From the NCBI GenBank assembly GCA_913020045.1, contig CAJWBE010000027.1, positions 1-59,067 on the forward strand: DNA of 59,067 nt, written 5' to 3'. Origin of the DNA: an uncultured Oleiphilus sp. GTDB taxonomy: Bacteria > Pseudomonadota > Gammaproteobacteria > Pseudomonadales > Oleiphilaceae. Position numbers and translations under genes: made by a program. The notes below the pieces were generated by a model. It searched no databases. It had not been told where the DNA came from and saw nothing but the letters and a program-made list of their open reading frames with translations. Shown one piece after another: positions 1-7,231 of this stretch (positions within the stretch are counted from its first letter, which is position 1; the number at the start of each line of letters is the position of its first letter).

Positions 1-95
1 TCATTGTCGAGTCGGCTCTAAGGTTACCATGAATAAGTTTCATAGGGCTTATTAGCTGTATGTCAGTGTGAGACTTTAATAGTGAAATTAGTATT

Positions 96-132
96 TACTA
101 TTGCCGCTATACGTTTAATATATTTGAGCTAT
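96..132 (+). promoter_or_regulatory. Candidate OxyR-binding site upstream of the peroxidase gene
   Basis: Three of the four OxyR half-elements occur in correct N7 register: CTAT (107-110), ATAT (118-121, consensus ATAG) and CTAT (129-132). The right half also carries the conserved inner T and A of the consensus ATAG-N-T-NNN-A-N-CTAT. The first element (96-99, TACT) does not match. The site overlaps a plausible -35 (TTGAGC, 124-129) placed 17 bp before CATACT (147-152), the usual geometry for OxyR activation. It lies 65 bp before a peroxiredoxin gene, a typical OxyR target. The site call is inference from the motif; oxyR itself is not in the window. Confidence 0.45.
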
Positions 133-152
133 CAGTTGGCTTGGCTCATACT
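124..152 (+). promoter_or_regulatory. Candidate sigma-70 promoter of the peroxiredoxin-glutaredoxin gene
   Basis: TTGAGC (124-129), a 17-bp spacer and CATACT (147-152) give a plausible sigma-70 promoter with a leader of about 40 nt before the strong Shine-Dalgarno GAGGAGG just upstream of the ATG at 198. A second TTGACA at 154-159 was considered, but its -10 would run into the ribosome-binding site. Confidence 0.4.
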
Positions 153-197
153 TTTGACAACTTGAGCTAAAACGTAAATTTATGAGGAGGACGGGTT

Positions 198-932
198 ATG
201 TTGCAGAATTCCGAAGGTAAAAATGTACCAGATGTTAGCTTTGCATTGAGAGATGGGGATGACTGGGCAAAGGTCGATACGAAGGCTTTGTTTTCAGGGA
301 GAACAGTAGTGCTGTTCGCGCTGCCAGGTGCTTTTACTCCCACTTGTTCCTCAACGCATTTACCGCGCTATAACGAGCTAGCCGGTGTGTTTAAAGAAAA
401 CGGTGTCGACGATATCGTTTGCTTATCGGTCAATGACCCTTTCGTCATGCAGTCTTGGTGTGCAGACCAGCACGCCGATGACGTTACATTTATTCCTGAT
501 GGGAATGGTGAGTTCAGTGAAGCGTTAGGTATGTTGGTTGACAAGTCTGCGATCGGTTTTGGCAAGCGAAGCTGGCGCTATTCTATGCTGGTGAAAGATG
601 GCGTCATAGAAAAAATGTTTATCGAACCTGATGAGCCGGGCGACCCGTTCAAAGTGTCGGATGCGGATACGATGCTGAATTATATTAACGCCGATGCGAA
701 GCAACCAAAGCGGATCGCAATGTTTACCAAGCCTGGTTGCTCCCACTGCCATCGTGCCAAGAAAGCGCTATCAGACAAAGGTCTGGCATTTGATGAAATT
801 GTTTTGGGGCAGGAAGGTTTAAGTTTTTCAACTTTAGTTGCCGTGACGGGTGCGGGAACAACGCCTCAGATTTTTATTGATGGCGAGCGAATTGGCGGTG
901 CGGATGAATTAGAGGCTTTTTTAGCGAAGTAA
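198..932 (+). CDS. Peroxiredoxin-glutaredoxin fusion peroxidase (Prx5-Grx type)
   Basis: This is a two-domain thiol peroxidase of 244 residues. Residues 1-160 are a Prx5-class AhpC/TSA domain with the peroxidatic motif PGAFTPTC (Cys50). Residues 170-244 are a glutaredoxin with the active site CSHC (Cys181/Cys184) and the cis-proline motif TTPQIF. Such fusions in Haemophilus and other gammaproteobacteria reduce H2O2 and alkyl hydroperoxides using glutathione, the Grx domain resolving the peroxidatic cysteine. The glutaredoxin motif is CSHC rather than the common CPYC, which keeps both cysteines but may shift redox potential. The start has a strong GAGGAGG ribosome-binding site. An OxyR-like site lies upstream. 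It converges on cobT and shares a bidirectional terminator with it. Confidence 0.93.
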   Translation: MLQNSEGKNVPDVSFALRDGDDWAKVDTKALFSGRTVVLFALPGAFTPTCSSTHLPRYNELAGVFKENGVDDIVCLSVNDPFVMQSWCADQHADDVTFIPDGNGEFSEALGMLVDKSAIGFGKRSWRYSMLVKDGVIEKMFIEPDEPGDPFKVSDADTMLNYINADAKQPKRIAMFTKPGCSHCHRAKKALSDKGLAFDEIVLGQEGLSFSTLVAVTGAGTTPQIFIDGERIGGADELEAFLAK

Positions 933-956
933 ATGTTTGCGCGCTAGCGGTCTGAG

Positions 957-984
957 AAAGCACCTTTTTTGAAGGTGCTTTTTT
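957..984. terminator. Bidirectional rho-independent terminator
   Basis: A perfect 10-bp stem, AAAGCACCTT (957-966) with AAGGTGCTTT (972-981), has a 5-nt loop and T/A tracts on both sides. It sits between the convergent peroxidase gene and cobT, so it can serve both strands. Confidence 0.85.
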
Positions 985-996
985 CGTTGTGAAGGC

Positions 997-2004
997 TTAG
1001 TTTTTATTCGAAATATCGGCGCTTTCAAAACTCGCCATTTGGTTGACGAAGTTAATCGCAGATAGGACCAGTGGGTATGCCAGCGCACAGCCACTTCCTT
1101 CACCGAGACGCATGTTTAGATCCAGTAGTGGTTTAGCATCAAGTGCCTCCAGCAATTGTCGATGCCCGTGCTCATGAGACGCATGACAGAAGAGCATATT
1201 GTGTCGGCAATCGAGATGTTTTTTACTGGCGCATAGAGCTGCTGCAGAGGCAATAAAGCCATCGACTAGCACAATCATGTTTTTCTTACTTGCCTCTATC
1301 ATGGCATGTGATATTGCTGCGATTTCGAACCCGCCAACCGCTCTGACTATATTGTCGACCCCTGAAAGCTCGCTGTGGTGTGAGCTGACTTGTTTAAGGA
1401 TGGCGAGTTTATGCTCAAGCCCTTTGTCGTCTAGCCCTGTTCCTCGACCGATACATTCTTCTAGTGGAACATCTAGCAGGTAGTGTTGTATTAGAGTTGC
1501 TGCGCTCGTATTACCAATTCCCATTTCTCCGAAACCGATGATATTGCAGCCTTTTGCGTGCGCCTCATTGACTAACTCTGCGGCATGTTGCTGGCACTTT
1601 TCTAGCTCAGCGCAGCTCATCGCTTGGTTTGTTGTTGAGTTTTTGGTGCCGAGCGCGACTTTTCTGTGCTCGATAGGAGCGCTTGCATCGAAGTCAAAGT
1701 CGACTCCGATATCAATGACTTTTAGTTCGAGATCGTGTTGTGCGCAGAACACATTGATAGCTGCGCCACCATTGATAAAGTTCAATACCATTTGTGCTGT
1801 CACCGCTTTGGGATAAGCGCTAACTCCGCTGTCCGCTAAGCCATGGTCTGCGGAAAACACAAGAATATGGGGCTGGTTTAGAGTCGGAGACAAGGTGTTC
1901 TGAATTTGACAGATTTGGAATGCTATGGACTCTAGGTCGCCAAGTGCGCCGATTGGTTTTGTTTTGGAGTCAATAAGTTTTTGAATGCTTTGGTCAGAAA
2001 TCAT
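997..2004 (-). CDS. cobT: Nicotinate-nucleotide--dimethylbenzimidazole phosphoribosyltransferase
   Basis: CobT activates the lower ligand of cobalamin, making alpha-ribazole phosphate from nicotinate mononucleotide and dimethylbenzimidazole in the late B12 pathway. The 335-residue protein has the family signatures GFGEMGIGNTSAATL (mid-protein), GRGTGLDD, and the C-terminal LGEGSG segment that holds the catalytic glutamate of the Salmonella enzyme. Length is close to the usual 350. No other cobalamin gene (cobU, cobS, cobC) is nearby, so it is probably part of a salvage or dispersed pathway. It starts 26 nt after the stop of the upstream glycosyltransferase gene on the same strand and may be co-transcribed with it. 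Only a weak ribosome-binding site precedes the ATG. Confidence 0.95.
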   Translation of the reverse strand: MISDQSIQKLIDSKTKPIGALGDLESIAFQICQIQNTLSPTLNQPHILVFSADHGLADSGVSAYPKAVTAQMVLNFINGGAAINVFCAQHDLELKVIDIGVDFDFDASAPIEHRKVALGTKNSTTNQAMSCAELEKCQQHAAELVNEAHAKGCNIIGFGEMGIGNTSAATLIQHYLLDVPLEECIGRGTGLDDKGLEHKLAILKQVSSHHSELSGVDNIVRAVGGFEIAAISHAMIEASKKNMIVLVDGFIASAAALCASKKHLDCRHNMLFCHASHEHGHRQLLEALDAKPLLDLNMRLGEGSGCALAYPLVLSAINFVNQMASFESADISNKN

Positions 2005-2030
2005 TAAGGCACTTCGGCAGAAAAGGGTTA

Positions 2031-3155
2031 TTAAATCACAGAGCTTTGGTGGAATGCAGTGCGGGTTTCATCAAAGAGTTTTTGGTAAGCCGGTTTGAGG
2101 GTTTCCCATGTTAGATGCTGCAATTGAGGTGCTTCAGGAAGGGCGGACAGGGAGTGTTCCTGGATGCGGCTCTTTAGCGCATTGGCGAGTGAGAGAGCTT
2201 CGTTCTTGCTGTCGTCAAAGCAAAACTCTGGTCTAAATAGCTCAGGGTAGGCGAGGCGGTTTGGTACGACCGGAACGTTTCCCGCGTAGACGGCTTCAAG
2301 CACTGCAATACCTTGAAAGTCATGTGCGGCGGTAGATATCACTATGTCACACTGTTCGAGTAGTTCTCGATAAGCAAAACTGTTCTCAACAAAGCCCCAG
2401 TGCCCAAGTCGTGCAGAAAAGTTGTTTTTTATCTTTTCGAATGCCGCTGGTTGGTTTCGAAAACTCTGTCCTACGACATGGAGTGTAAAGCTGTTTTTCT
2501 CCATTTTTTCGTTAAGAATCGCGAGGGCCTCAAACAGTAGGTCTGGCCCTTTATCGTATTCCCATCGATGGTTCCATACGATCTGGCAGGGTCGATATGG
2601 TTTTTTTAGTGCCTGGGTTGTTTGTCTTACTCCAGAAAGCTTAAGAGGTACAGGGACGACGGCTGCAAGCTCGTCAATGACCTGAAGAGTGCTTTGGGGG
2701 GCGTGATCCGGTAGTTTTGAAATTAATTGGGATGCGCCTGCGTAAAATGTATCGCGATTATACTGGCTATTGAATGCAATTCTGTCGGCGCATAATGCGG
2801 TGTAAAAATTTAATATTTTTGGCTCCACGCTAGTGCGAGTATGCGCGGAGTCGGGATAGGCGAACTGGTTCTCGTGAAAATAAACAAGCGTTGGTATTCT
2901 CGCTAGTTGTGGAATCATTCCCCTTAAAGCTGATAGGTCCGTCATCGACGTTACGATGAGTAAGTCATAGTGCTTAGACAGCAGCTCTCGCTGTTCAAAT
3001 GCCCAGCTAAGACTATTTCCTCGAATCCGCCATGAGAAGTGACGAGCAGGGAGGGTGAGGACAGTCCAGGTGTGTTCGCTGAATGCTTCTGTTAGGCCAG
3101 TGCGCCAATACTGATGACTTTTAGCGTCGTAGGCTGAGAGTAGTAGTATTTTCAT
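2031..3155 (-). CDS. Glycosyltransferase of the DUF3524 / tRNA-queuosine mannosyltransferase (GTDC1/QTMAN) family
   Basis: This 374-residue protein has the layout of a GT4-like glycosyltransferase with an N-terminal DUF3524 domain. Hallmarks I recognise are the N-terminal MKILLLSAYDAKSHQYW, VYFHENQFAYP near residue 98, FNSQYN, LPDHAP, and IVWNHRWEYDKGPD near residue 205 at the start of the nucleotide-sugar domain. The same blocks occur in animal GTDC1/QTMAN, which mannosylates queuosine in tRNA-Asp. The donor, acceptor and product in bacteria are inference. It is probably cytosolic, as no signal peptide or membrane segment is seen. It is followed after 26 nt by cobT. Queuosine synthesis needs a B12 enzyme (QueG), so the neighbourhood may be meaningful. 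An alternative is an unrelated envelope-sugar transferase, but no cell-surface genes surround it. Confidence 0.8.
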   Translation of the reverse strand: MKILLLSAYDAKSHQYWRTGLTEAFSEHTWTVLTLPARHFSWRIRGNSLSWAFEQRELLSKHYDLLIVTSMTDLSALRGMIPQLARIPTLVYFHENQFAYPDSAHTRTSVEPKILNFYTALCADRIAFNSQYNRDTFYAGASQLISKLPDHAPQSTLQVIDELAAVVPVPLKLSGVRQTTQALKKPYRPCQIVWNHRWEYDKGPDLLFEALAILNEKMEKNSFTLHVVGQSFRNQPAAFEKIKNNFSARLGHWGFVENSFAYRELLEQCDIVISTAAHDFQGIAVLEAVYAGNVPVVPNRLAYPELFRPEFCFDDSKNEALSLANALKSRIQEHSLSALPEAPQLQHLTWETLKPAYQKLFDETRTAFHQSSVI

Positions 3156-3201
3156 AGTAGCCTTGATGCTGTGCGCGCGATTAAAAATGTATAGCGGCTA
3201 T

Positions 3202-3251
3202 AAAAAAACCTCGGCAACGATAATTTTATAGTTATCTTTGCCGAGGTTTTT
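3202..3251 (-). terminator. Rho-independent terminator of the ETF-QO gene
   Basis: A long stem pairs AACCTCGGCAACGATAA (from 3207) with TTATCTTTGCCGAGGTT (to 3248), with one mismatch. A run of seven A on the plus strand (3202-3208) gives the U-tract on the minus-strand transcript. It lies just past the stop of the gene at 3266-4921. Confidence 0.85.
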
Positions 3252-3265
3252 AGTTAGTGCAATGC

Positions 3266-4921
3266 TTACATGTTTGGATAGTTTGGACCGCCGCCGCCTT
3301 CAGGCGTTACCCAGGTAATATTCTGAGCAGGGTCTTTGATATCACAGGTTTTACAGTGAACACAGTTCTGAGAGTTAATCTGGAAGCGCTTGCTGCCATC
3401 CTCTTCACTCTCAACGATCTCATATACCCCAGCAGGGCAGTATCGTTGCGCTGGTTCATCGAACTTTGGAAGGTTCTGCTGAACAGGAATGCTGGCATCC
3501 TTAAGATGCAAGTGACACTTCTGGTCTTCTTCGTGGTTCGTGTTGGACAAAAACACTGAGCTTAAGCGGTCAAACGTTATTTTGTTGTCGGGCTTAGGGT
3601 AATCTATTTCCTTACACTCTGATGCAGGTTTTAGGGTTGCATGGTCGTGTGTTGTGTCGCGGAAGTTGAACGGAAGCTTGCCGCCAAAGATATTTTGATC
3701 GATGAATGTGTAAGCCGCACCAATGTAGGTTCCCAACTTGTGCATGACGCCAACGAAGTTTCTTACGTTGTAAAGTTCTGCATGCAGCCAGCTCTTCTCG
3801 AAAATCTCATCGAAATTTGTTGCCTCTTCGCCCGTTGCACCTTCCGCAAGCTTTGCTGCCACAGCTTCTGCTGCCAACATACCGCTCTTCATTGCGGTGT
3901 GTGAGCCCTTAATCTTCAGCGGGTTCATCGTGCCAGCATCACAACCTATCAGCATTCCGCCAGGGAAAGTCATTTTTGGAAGCGCATTCAGGCCGCCTTT
4001 AATAAGCGCACGTGCGCCATAGCTGACTCGTTTGCCGCCTTCTAATACGTCTTTTAGGACTGGGTTTAGCTTACAGCGTTGCATCTCTTCAAACGGGCTC
4101 AGATGTGGGTTGCTGTAACTTAAGTCAGTGATCAGACCAAGAACCACTTGGTTGTTCTCGATGTGATAGAGGAACCAGCCTCCAGTAGATGATGACTCGC
4201 TTAGCGGCCATCCTAACCCATGCATTACGGTGCCTTCGCGATGTTTCGCAGGATCAATATCCCAAAGCTCTTTTATGCCGATGCCATAATGTTGCGGGTC
4301 TTTTCCTTCATTCAATTTGAAGTGCGACATCAATTCTTTGCCAAGGTGCCCTCGACAGCCCTCTGCGAACATGGTGTATTTTGCGTGAAGCTCCATACCC
4401 GGCATGTAGGAATCTTTGTGTTCGCCATTTTCCGCGACGCCCATATCGCCAGTGGCGATACCTTTTACGCGGCCATCGTCGTGGAACAAAACTTCCGCTG
4501 CGGCAAATCCAGGATAAACTTCAACACCAAGCCCTTCTGCTTGCTCTGCTAGCCAGCGACATACATTGCCGAGGCTGACGATATAGTTGCCGTCGTTGTG
4601 GGTTGGCTTGGGAATAAACGCATTCGGCAGTTTGACTGATTTTTCTTGGCCGGTCAGGAAATAAAATTCATCGCCAGTTACGGCAGTATTGAGTGGGGCG
4701 CCCATTTCTTTCCAGTTCGGAAAAAGCTCATTTAGTGCTGTAGGTTCAAGCACCGCGCCCGACAATATATGCGCGCCGACTTCAGAACCTTTTTCTACGA
4801 CACATACACTAATTTCCGTGCCGCTCTCTTCTGCTAGTTGACGCAGTCGGCATGCAGCAGATAAACCAGCGGGTCCGCCACCTACAATGAGTACATCAAA
4901 CTCCATTGATTCACGTTCCAC
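3266..4921 (-). CDS. Electron transfer flavoprotein-ubiquinone oxidoreductase
   Basis: ETF-QO passes electrons from reduced ETF to ubiquinone at the inner membrane, linking acyl-CoA and other dehydrogenases to respiration. The N-terminus has the FAD-binding motif DVLIVGGGPAGLSAA. The C-terminus has the cysteine ligands of the 4Fe-4S cluster (CVHCKTCDIKDP, with an upstream cysteine in RYCPAGVYE). I place the start at a GTG at 4921: AGGAG stands seven bases before it, and the resulting N-terminus (fMet-ERESMEFD) matches pseudomonad homologues at 551 residues. An upstream TTG at 4936 would put that same AGGAG inside the coding sequence. It is divergent from etfBA, with a PsrA-like palindrome between them. 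Confidence 0.95.
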   Translation of the reverse strand: MERESMEFDVLIVGGGPAGLSAACRLRQLAEESGTEISVCVVEKGSEVGAHILSGAVLEPTALNELFPNWKEMGAPLNTAVTGDEFYFLTGQEKSVKLPNAFIPKPTHNDGNYIVSLGNVCRWLAEQAEGLGVEVYPGFAAAEVLFHDDGRVKGIATGDMGVAENGEHKDSYMPGMELHAKYTMFAEGCRGHLGKELMSHFKLNEGKDPQHYGIGIKELWDIDPAKHREGTVMHGLGWPLSESSSTGGWFLYHIENNQVVLGLITDLSYSNPHLSPFEEMQRCKLNPVLKDVLEGGKRVSYGARALIKGGLNALPKMTFPGGMLIGCDAGTMNPLKIKGSHTAMKSGMLAAEAVAAKLAEGATGEEATNFDEIFEKSWLHAELYNVRNFVGVMHKLGTYIGAAYTFIDQNIFGGKLPFNFRDTTHDHATLKPASECKEIDYPKPDNKITFDRLSSVFLSNTNHEEDQKCHLHLKDASIPVQQNLPKFDEPAQRYCPAGVYEIVESEEDGSKRFQINSQNCVHCKTCDIKDPAQNITWVTPEGGGGPNYPNM

Positions 4922-5037
4922 TATCAGTCTCCTCAATCAGTTTTTTTTGCCGAGTCGCAGTCGAGTGCGCGAAGGCTATTTTAAGCGCGCAGATTATACA
5001 GATGTAATCGTAATTGCGCATCTCGTTTTCGTTGCTT

Positions 5038-5055
5038 TTCAAACGAGTGTTTGAA
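5038..5055. promoter_or_regulatory. Candidate PsrA operator
   Basis: TTCAAAC (5038-5044), a 4-nt spacer and GTTTGAA (5049-5055) form a perfect palindrome. Its core fits the published PsrA pattern (C/G)AAAC-N2-4-GTTT(G/C). PsrA is a TetR-family repressor released by long-chain fatty acids or acyl-CoA, and ETF genes are reported PsrA targets in some gammaproteobacteria. The position between the two divergent ETF transcription units would allow joint control. Binding is inferred; psrA is not in the window. Confidence 0.5.
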
Positions 5056-5103
5056 TATTAGCGTATTTCGCGCCGTAAGGTAATTATTTCGTTGTTTTTA
5101 GCG

Positions 5104-5123
5104 CTGATTTCACTGAGTGAATC
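5104..5123. repeat. Near-perfect palindrome in the etf control region
   Basis: The core TCACT-G-AGTGA is flanked by TGATT on the left and ATCA on the right, a palindrome apart from one extra base. A related arm pair, TTTCACT (5108-5114) and AGTGAAA (5126-5132), overlaps it. It could bind a dimeric regulator other than PsrA. No T-tract follows, so it is not a terminator. Confidence 0.3.
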
Positions 5124-5315
5124 AGAGTGAAACTATTGACCTCTTAGGCGTTTGGCGGCAGTATTATGCGCTCCGAAAAGCATGCTTTAGAGGTTTTGAT
5201 TCTTTAAGTTATTGAATCTTATGTCTTTATTTGTTTTTCGCTTATGTACGGGCATACCTTATTCTTATGAGAGGTAGTCCGCTTTTATTCATTTATTGCT
5301 AAAAACGAGGAATCT

Positions 5316-6065
5316 ATGAAGGTTCTGGTCGCTGTTAAACGAGTTATCGACTACAACGTCAAAGTCCGTGTTAAAGCTGATAATACGGGTGTCGATCTGA
5401 CAAACATCAAAATGGCAATGAATCCATTTTGTGAAATCGCAGTTGAAGAAGCTGTGCGTTTGAAAGAGAAAGGTGTCGCGAGTGAAATTATTGTGGTTTC
5501 AATCGGACCTAAAGTAGCCCAAGAACAAATCCGTACAGCGTTGGCGCTCGGTGCCGATCGCGGGATTTTGATTGAAACGGAAGAAGAAGTTCAATCTTTG
5601 CAGGCTGCAAAATTACTAAAGGCTGTTGTTGATGAAGAGCAACCTCAGTTAGTTATCTTAGGCAAACAGTCTATCGATTCAGACAACAACCAAACTGGTC
5701 AGATGCTTGCTGCATTGGCAGGTATGCCTCAGGGAACATTTGCCTCTGAAGTAGTGGTTGATGGTGACAAAGTTAGCGTTACTCGTGAAGTTGACGGCGG
5801 TTTGATGACTGTTGCACTGAACTTGCCAGCGGTTGTTACCACTGACTTGCGCTTGAATGAGCCGCGTTACGCGTCGTTGCCTAACATTATGAAAGCTAAG
5901 AAGAAGCCTTTAGATGTTAAAGCACCTGCTGATTTGGGTGTGGAGCTAAAAGCTAGCTTGGCAATCACTAAAGTTGAAGAGCCACCTGTTCGCTCAGCCG
6001 GTATTAAAGTTGCTGACGTTGCGGAGCTAGTGGACAAACTGAAAAATGAAGCGAAGGTGATCTAA
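5316..6065 (+). CDS. etfB: Electron transfer flavoprotein beta subunit
   Basis: EtfB is the smaller subunit of the soluble ETF heterodimer that collects electrons from acyl-CoA, glutaryl-CoA and related dehydrogenases. The protein is 249 residues, the normal length, beginning [19 protein letters not shown], with the family segment near residues 120-130 ([18 protein letters not shown]) and a VTREVDGG block. The start has GAGG five bases upstream. The stop overlaps the etfA ATG by one base, indicating translational coupling. With ETF-QO divergently upstream, the complete ETF-to-quinone pathway is in one place. Confidence 0.97.
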   Translation: MKVLVAVKRVIDYNVKVRVKADNTGVDLTNIKMAMNPFCEIAVEEAVRLKEKGVASEIIVVSIGPKVAQEQIRTALALGADRGILIETEEEVQSLQAAKLLKAVVDEEQPQLVILGKQSIDSDNNQTGQMLAALAGMPQGTFASEVVVDGDKVSVTREVDGGLMTVALNLPAVVTTDLRLNEPRYASLPNIMKAKKKPLDVKAPADLGVELKASLAITKVEEPPVRSAGIKVADVAELVDKLKNEAKVI

Positions 6066-6994
6066 TGAGTATTTTAGTTATTGCTGATCATGATAACGCC
6101 AGCTTGAAGCCGGTCACTCTTAACGTTTTAAGCGCGGCGAAAGCCATCGGTGGCGACATCGACGTTCTAGTTGCAGGTGAAGGTTGTGGTGCGGCAGCTG
6201 AAGCTGCTGCAAAAGCAGATGGCGTTGCAAAGGTTCTTGTCGCAGATAATGCGGCGTATGGGCATCACTTGGCAGAAAACCTGTCATTGTTGGTGGCTGA
6301 CTTGGGTAAAGGTTACTCCCACGTTCTGACGTCTGCTGGTACAACAGGTAAAGATTTCTTACCTCGCGTTGCTGCCTTGCTAGATGTTGCTCAGATTTCT
6401 GACATTATTCGTGTTGAGTCGGCAGACACATTTGTTCGTCCGATCTATGCAGGTAATGCGATAGCGACGGTTCAATCTTCGGATGCGGTAAAAGTTATCA
6501 CTGTTCGTGGCACGGGTTTTGATCCTGTTTCGGGTGAGGGTGGCTCTGCAGCGGTTGAAGCGATTGATAACGTTCAAGACGCAGGTAAGTCAGCATTCGT
6601 TAGCGAAGAAATGGCTAAGTCAGATCGTCCTGAGCTGACGGCAGCAGAGATCGTTATCTCTGGTGGTCGCGGTATGCAAAACGGTGACAACTTCAAGATT
6701 CTTGAATCTGTCGCAGATAAGTTGGGTGCCGGTGTTGGTGCTTCTCGGGCTGCTGTAGATGCTGGTTTCGTTCCTAACGACATGCAAGTAGGTCAGACGG
6801 GTAAAATCGTTGCTCCAAATCTGTATATCGCTGTTGGTATTTCTGGTGCTATTCAGCATTTGGCTGGTATGTCTGGCTCTAAAGTCATTGTTGCGATCAA
6901 CAAAGACGAAGAAGCGCCTATCTTCCAAGTTGCAGATTACGGTTTAGTGGCTGACTTGTTTGAAGCGGTTCCTGCTCTGGATGCAGCACTGTAA
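6065..6994 (+). CDS. etfA: Electron transfer flavoprotein alpha subunit
   Basis: EtfA is the FAD-carrying large subunit of ETF. The 309-residue protein ends with the typical FAD-binding domain: SGGRGMQNGDNF (about 199-210), GQTGKIVAPNLYIAVGISGAIQH (about 242-264), and the terminal AINKDEEAPIFQVADYGLVADLFEAVP. It starts on the last base of the etfB stop codon. A strong terminator lies about 60 bp downstream, so etfBA forms a two-gene operon. Confidence 0.97.
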   Translation: MSILVIADHDNASLKPVTLNVLSAAKAIGGDIDVLVAGEGCGAAAEAAAKADGVAKVLVADNAAYGHHLAENLSLLVADLGKGYSHVLTSAGTTGKDFLPRVAALLDVAQISDIIRVESADTFVRPIYAGNAIATVQSSDAVKVITVRGTGFDPVSGEGGSAAVEAIDNVQDAGKSAFVSEEMAKSDRPELTAAEIVISGGRGMQNGDNFKILESVADKLGAGVGASRAAVDAGFVPNDMQVGQTGKIVAPNLYIAVGISGAIQHLAGMSGSKVIVAINKDEEAPIFQVADYGLVADLFEAVPALDAAL

Positions 6995-7055
6995 TACAAG
7001 GCCTGTGAATAAAAGATTGGTAGCTTAACTCGCGAATCTTAGTTCAATGCCTCAT

Positions 7056-7095
7056 AAAAAAACCGGAAAGTGCTAAGCGCTTTCCGGTTTTTTTA
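7056..7095. terminator. Rho-independent terminator after etfBA
   Basis: AAAACCGGAAAG (ending 7070) pairs with CTTTCCGGTTTT (from 7080), with A and T tracts outside the stem, so it can act on both strands. It ends the etfBA transcript. Confidence 0.88.
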
Positions 7096-7174
7096 TGCCC
7101 GCGAAATGCCTATATTTGGATCGTTGTGCTGCTGGGTTCTCACTGCTCTCGAAGGTTTTGAGCTTTTAAGGGTG

Positions 7175-7206
7175 AAAAAAAGGGCGACCTATTGGTCGCC
7201 CTTTTT
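7175..7206 (-). terminator. Rho-independent terminator after amtB
   Basis: A perfect stem AAAAAGGGCGACC / GGTCGCCCTTTTT encloses the loop TATT (7190-7193). It lies 26 bp past the amtB stop on the minus strand. It is symmetrical and may also act as a backstop for etfBA read-through. Confidence 0.88.
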
Positions 7207-7231
7207 GGTTCTGATAGATAATGGCATCGAA

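Larger units (their letters stand above)
4922..5315. other. 394-bp divergent control region between ETF-QO and etfBA
   Basis: No convincing gene lies here. The region holds a perfect palindrome at 5038-5055 and a second near-palindrome at 5104-5123, both listed separately. A TTGACC at 5136-5141 is followed 20 bp later by TATTAT (5162-5167), a spacing too long for a confident promoter. GAGG stands five bases before the etfB ATG. Confidence 0.6.

Noticed and set aside
154-180. TTGACA...TAAATT as promoter of the first gene
   Set aside because: Transcription would start inside the Shine-Dalgarno sequence.
4922-4936. TTG start of ETF-QO at 4936
   Set aside because: The only good ribosome-binding site (AGGAG) lies inside that extension and fits the GTG at 4921.
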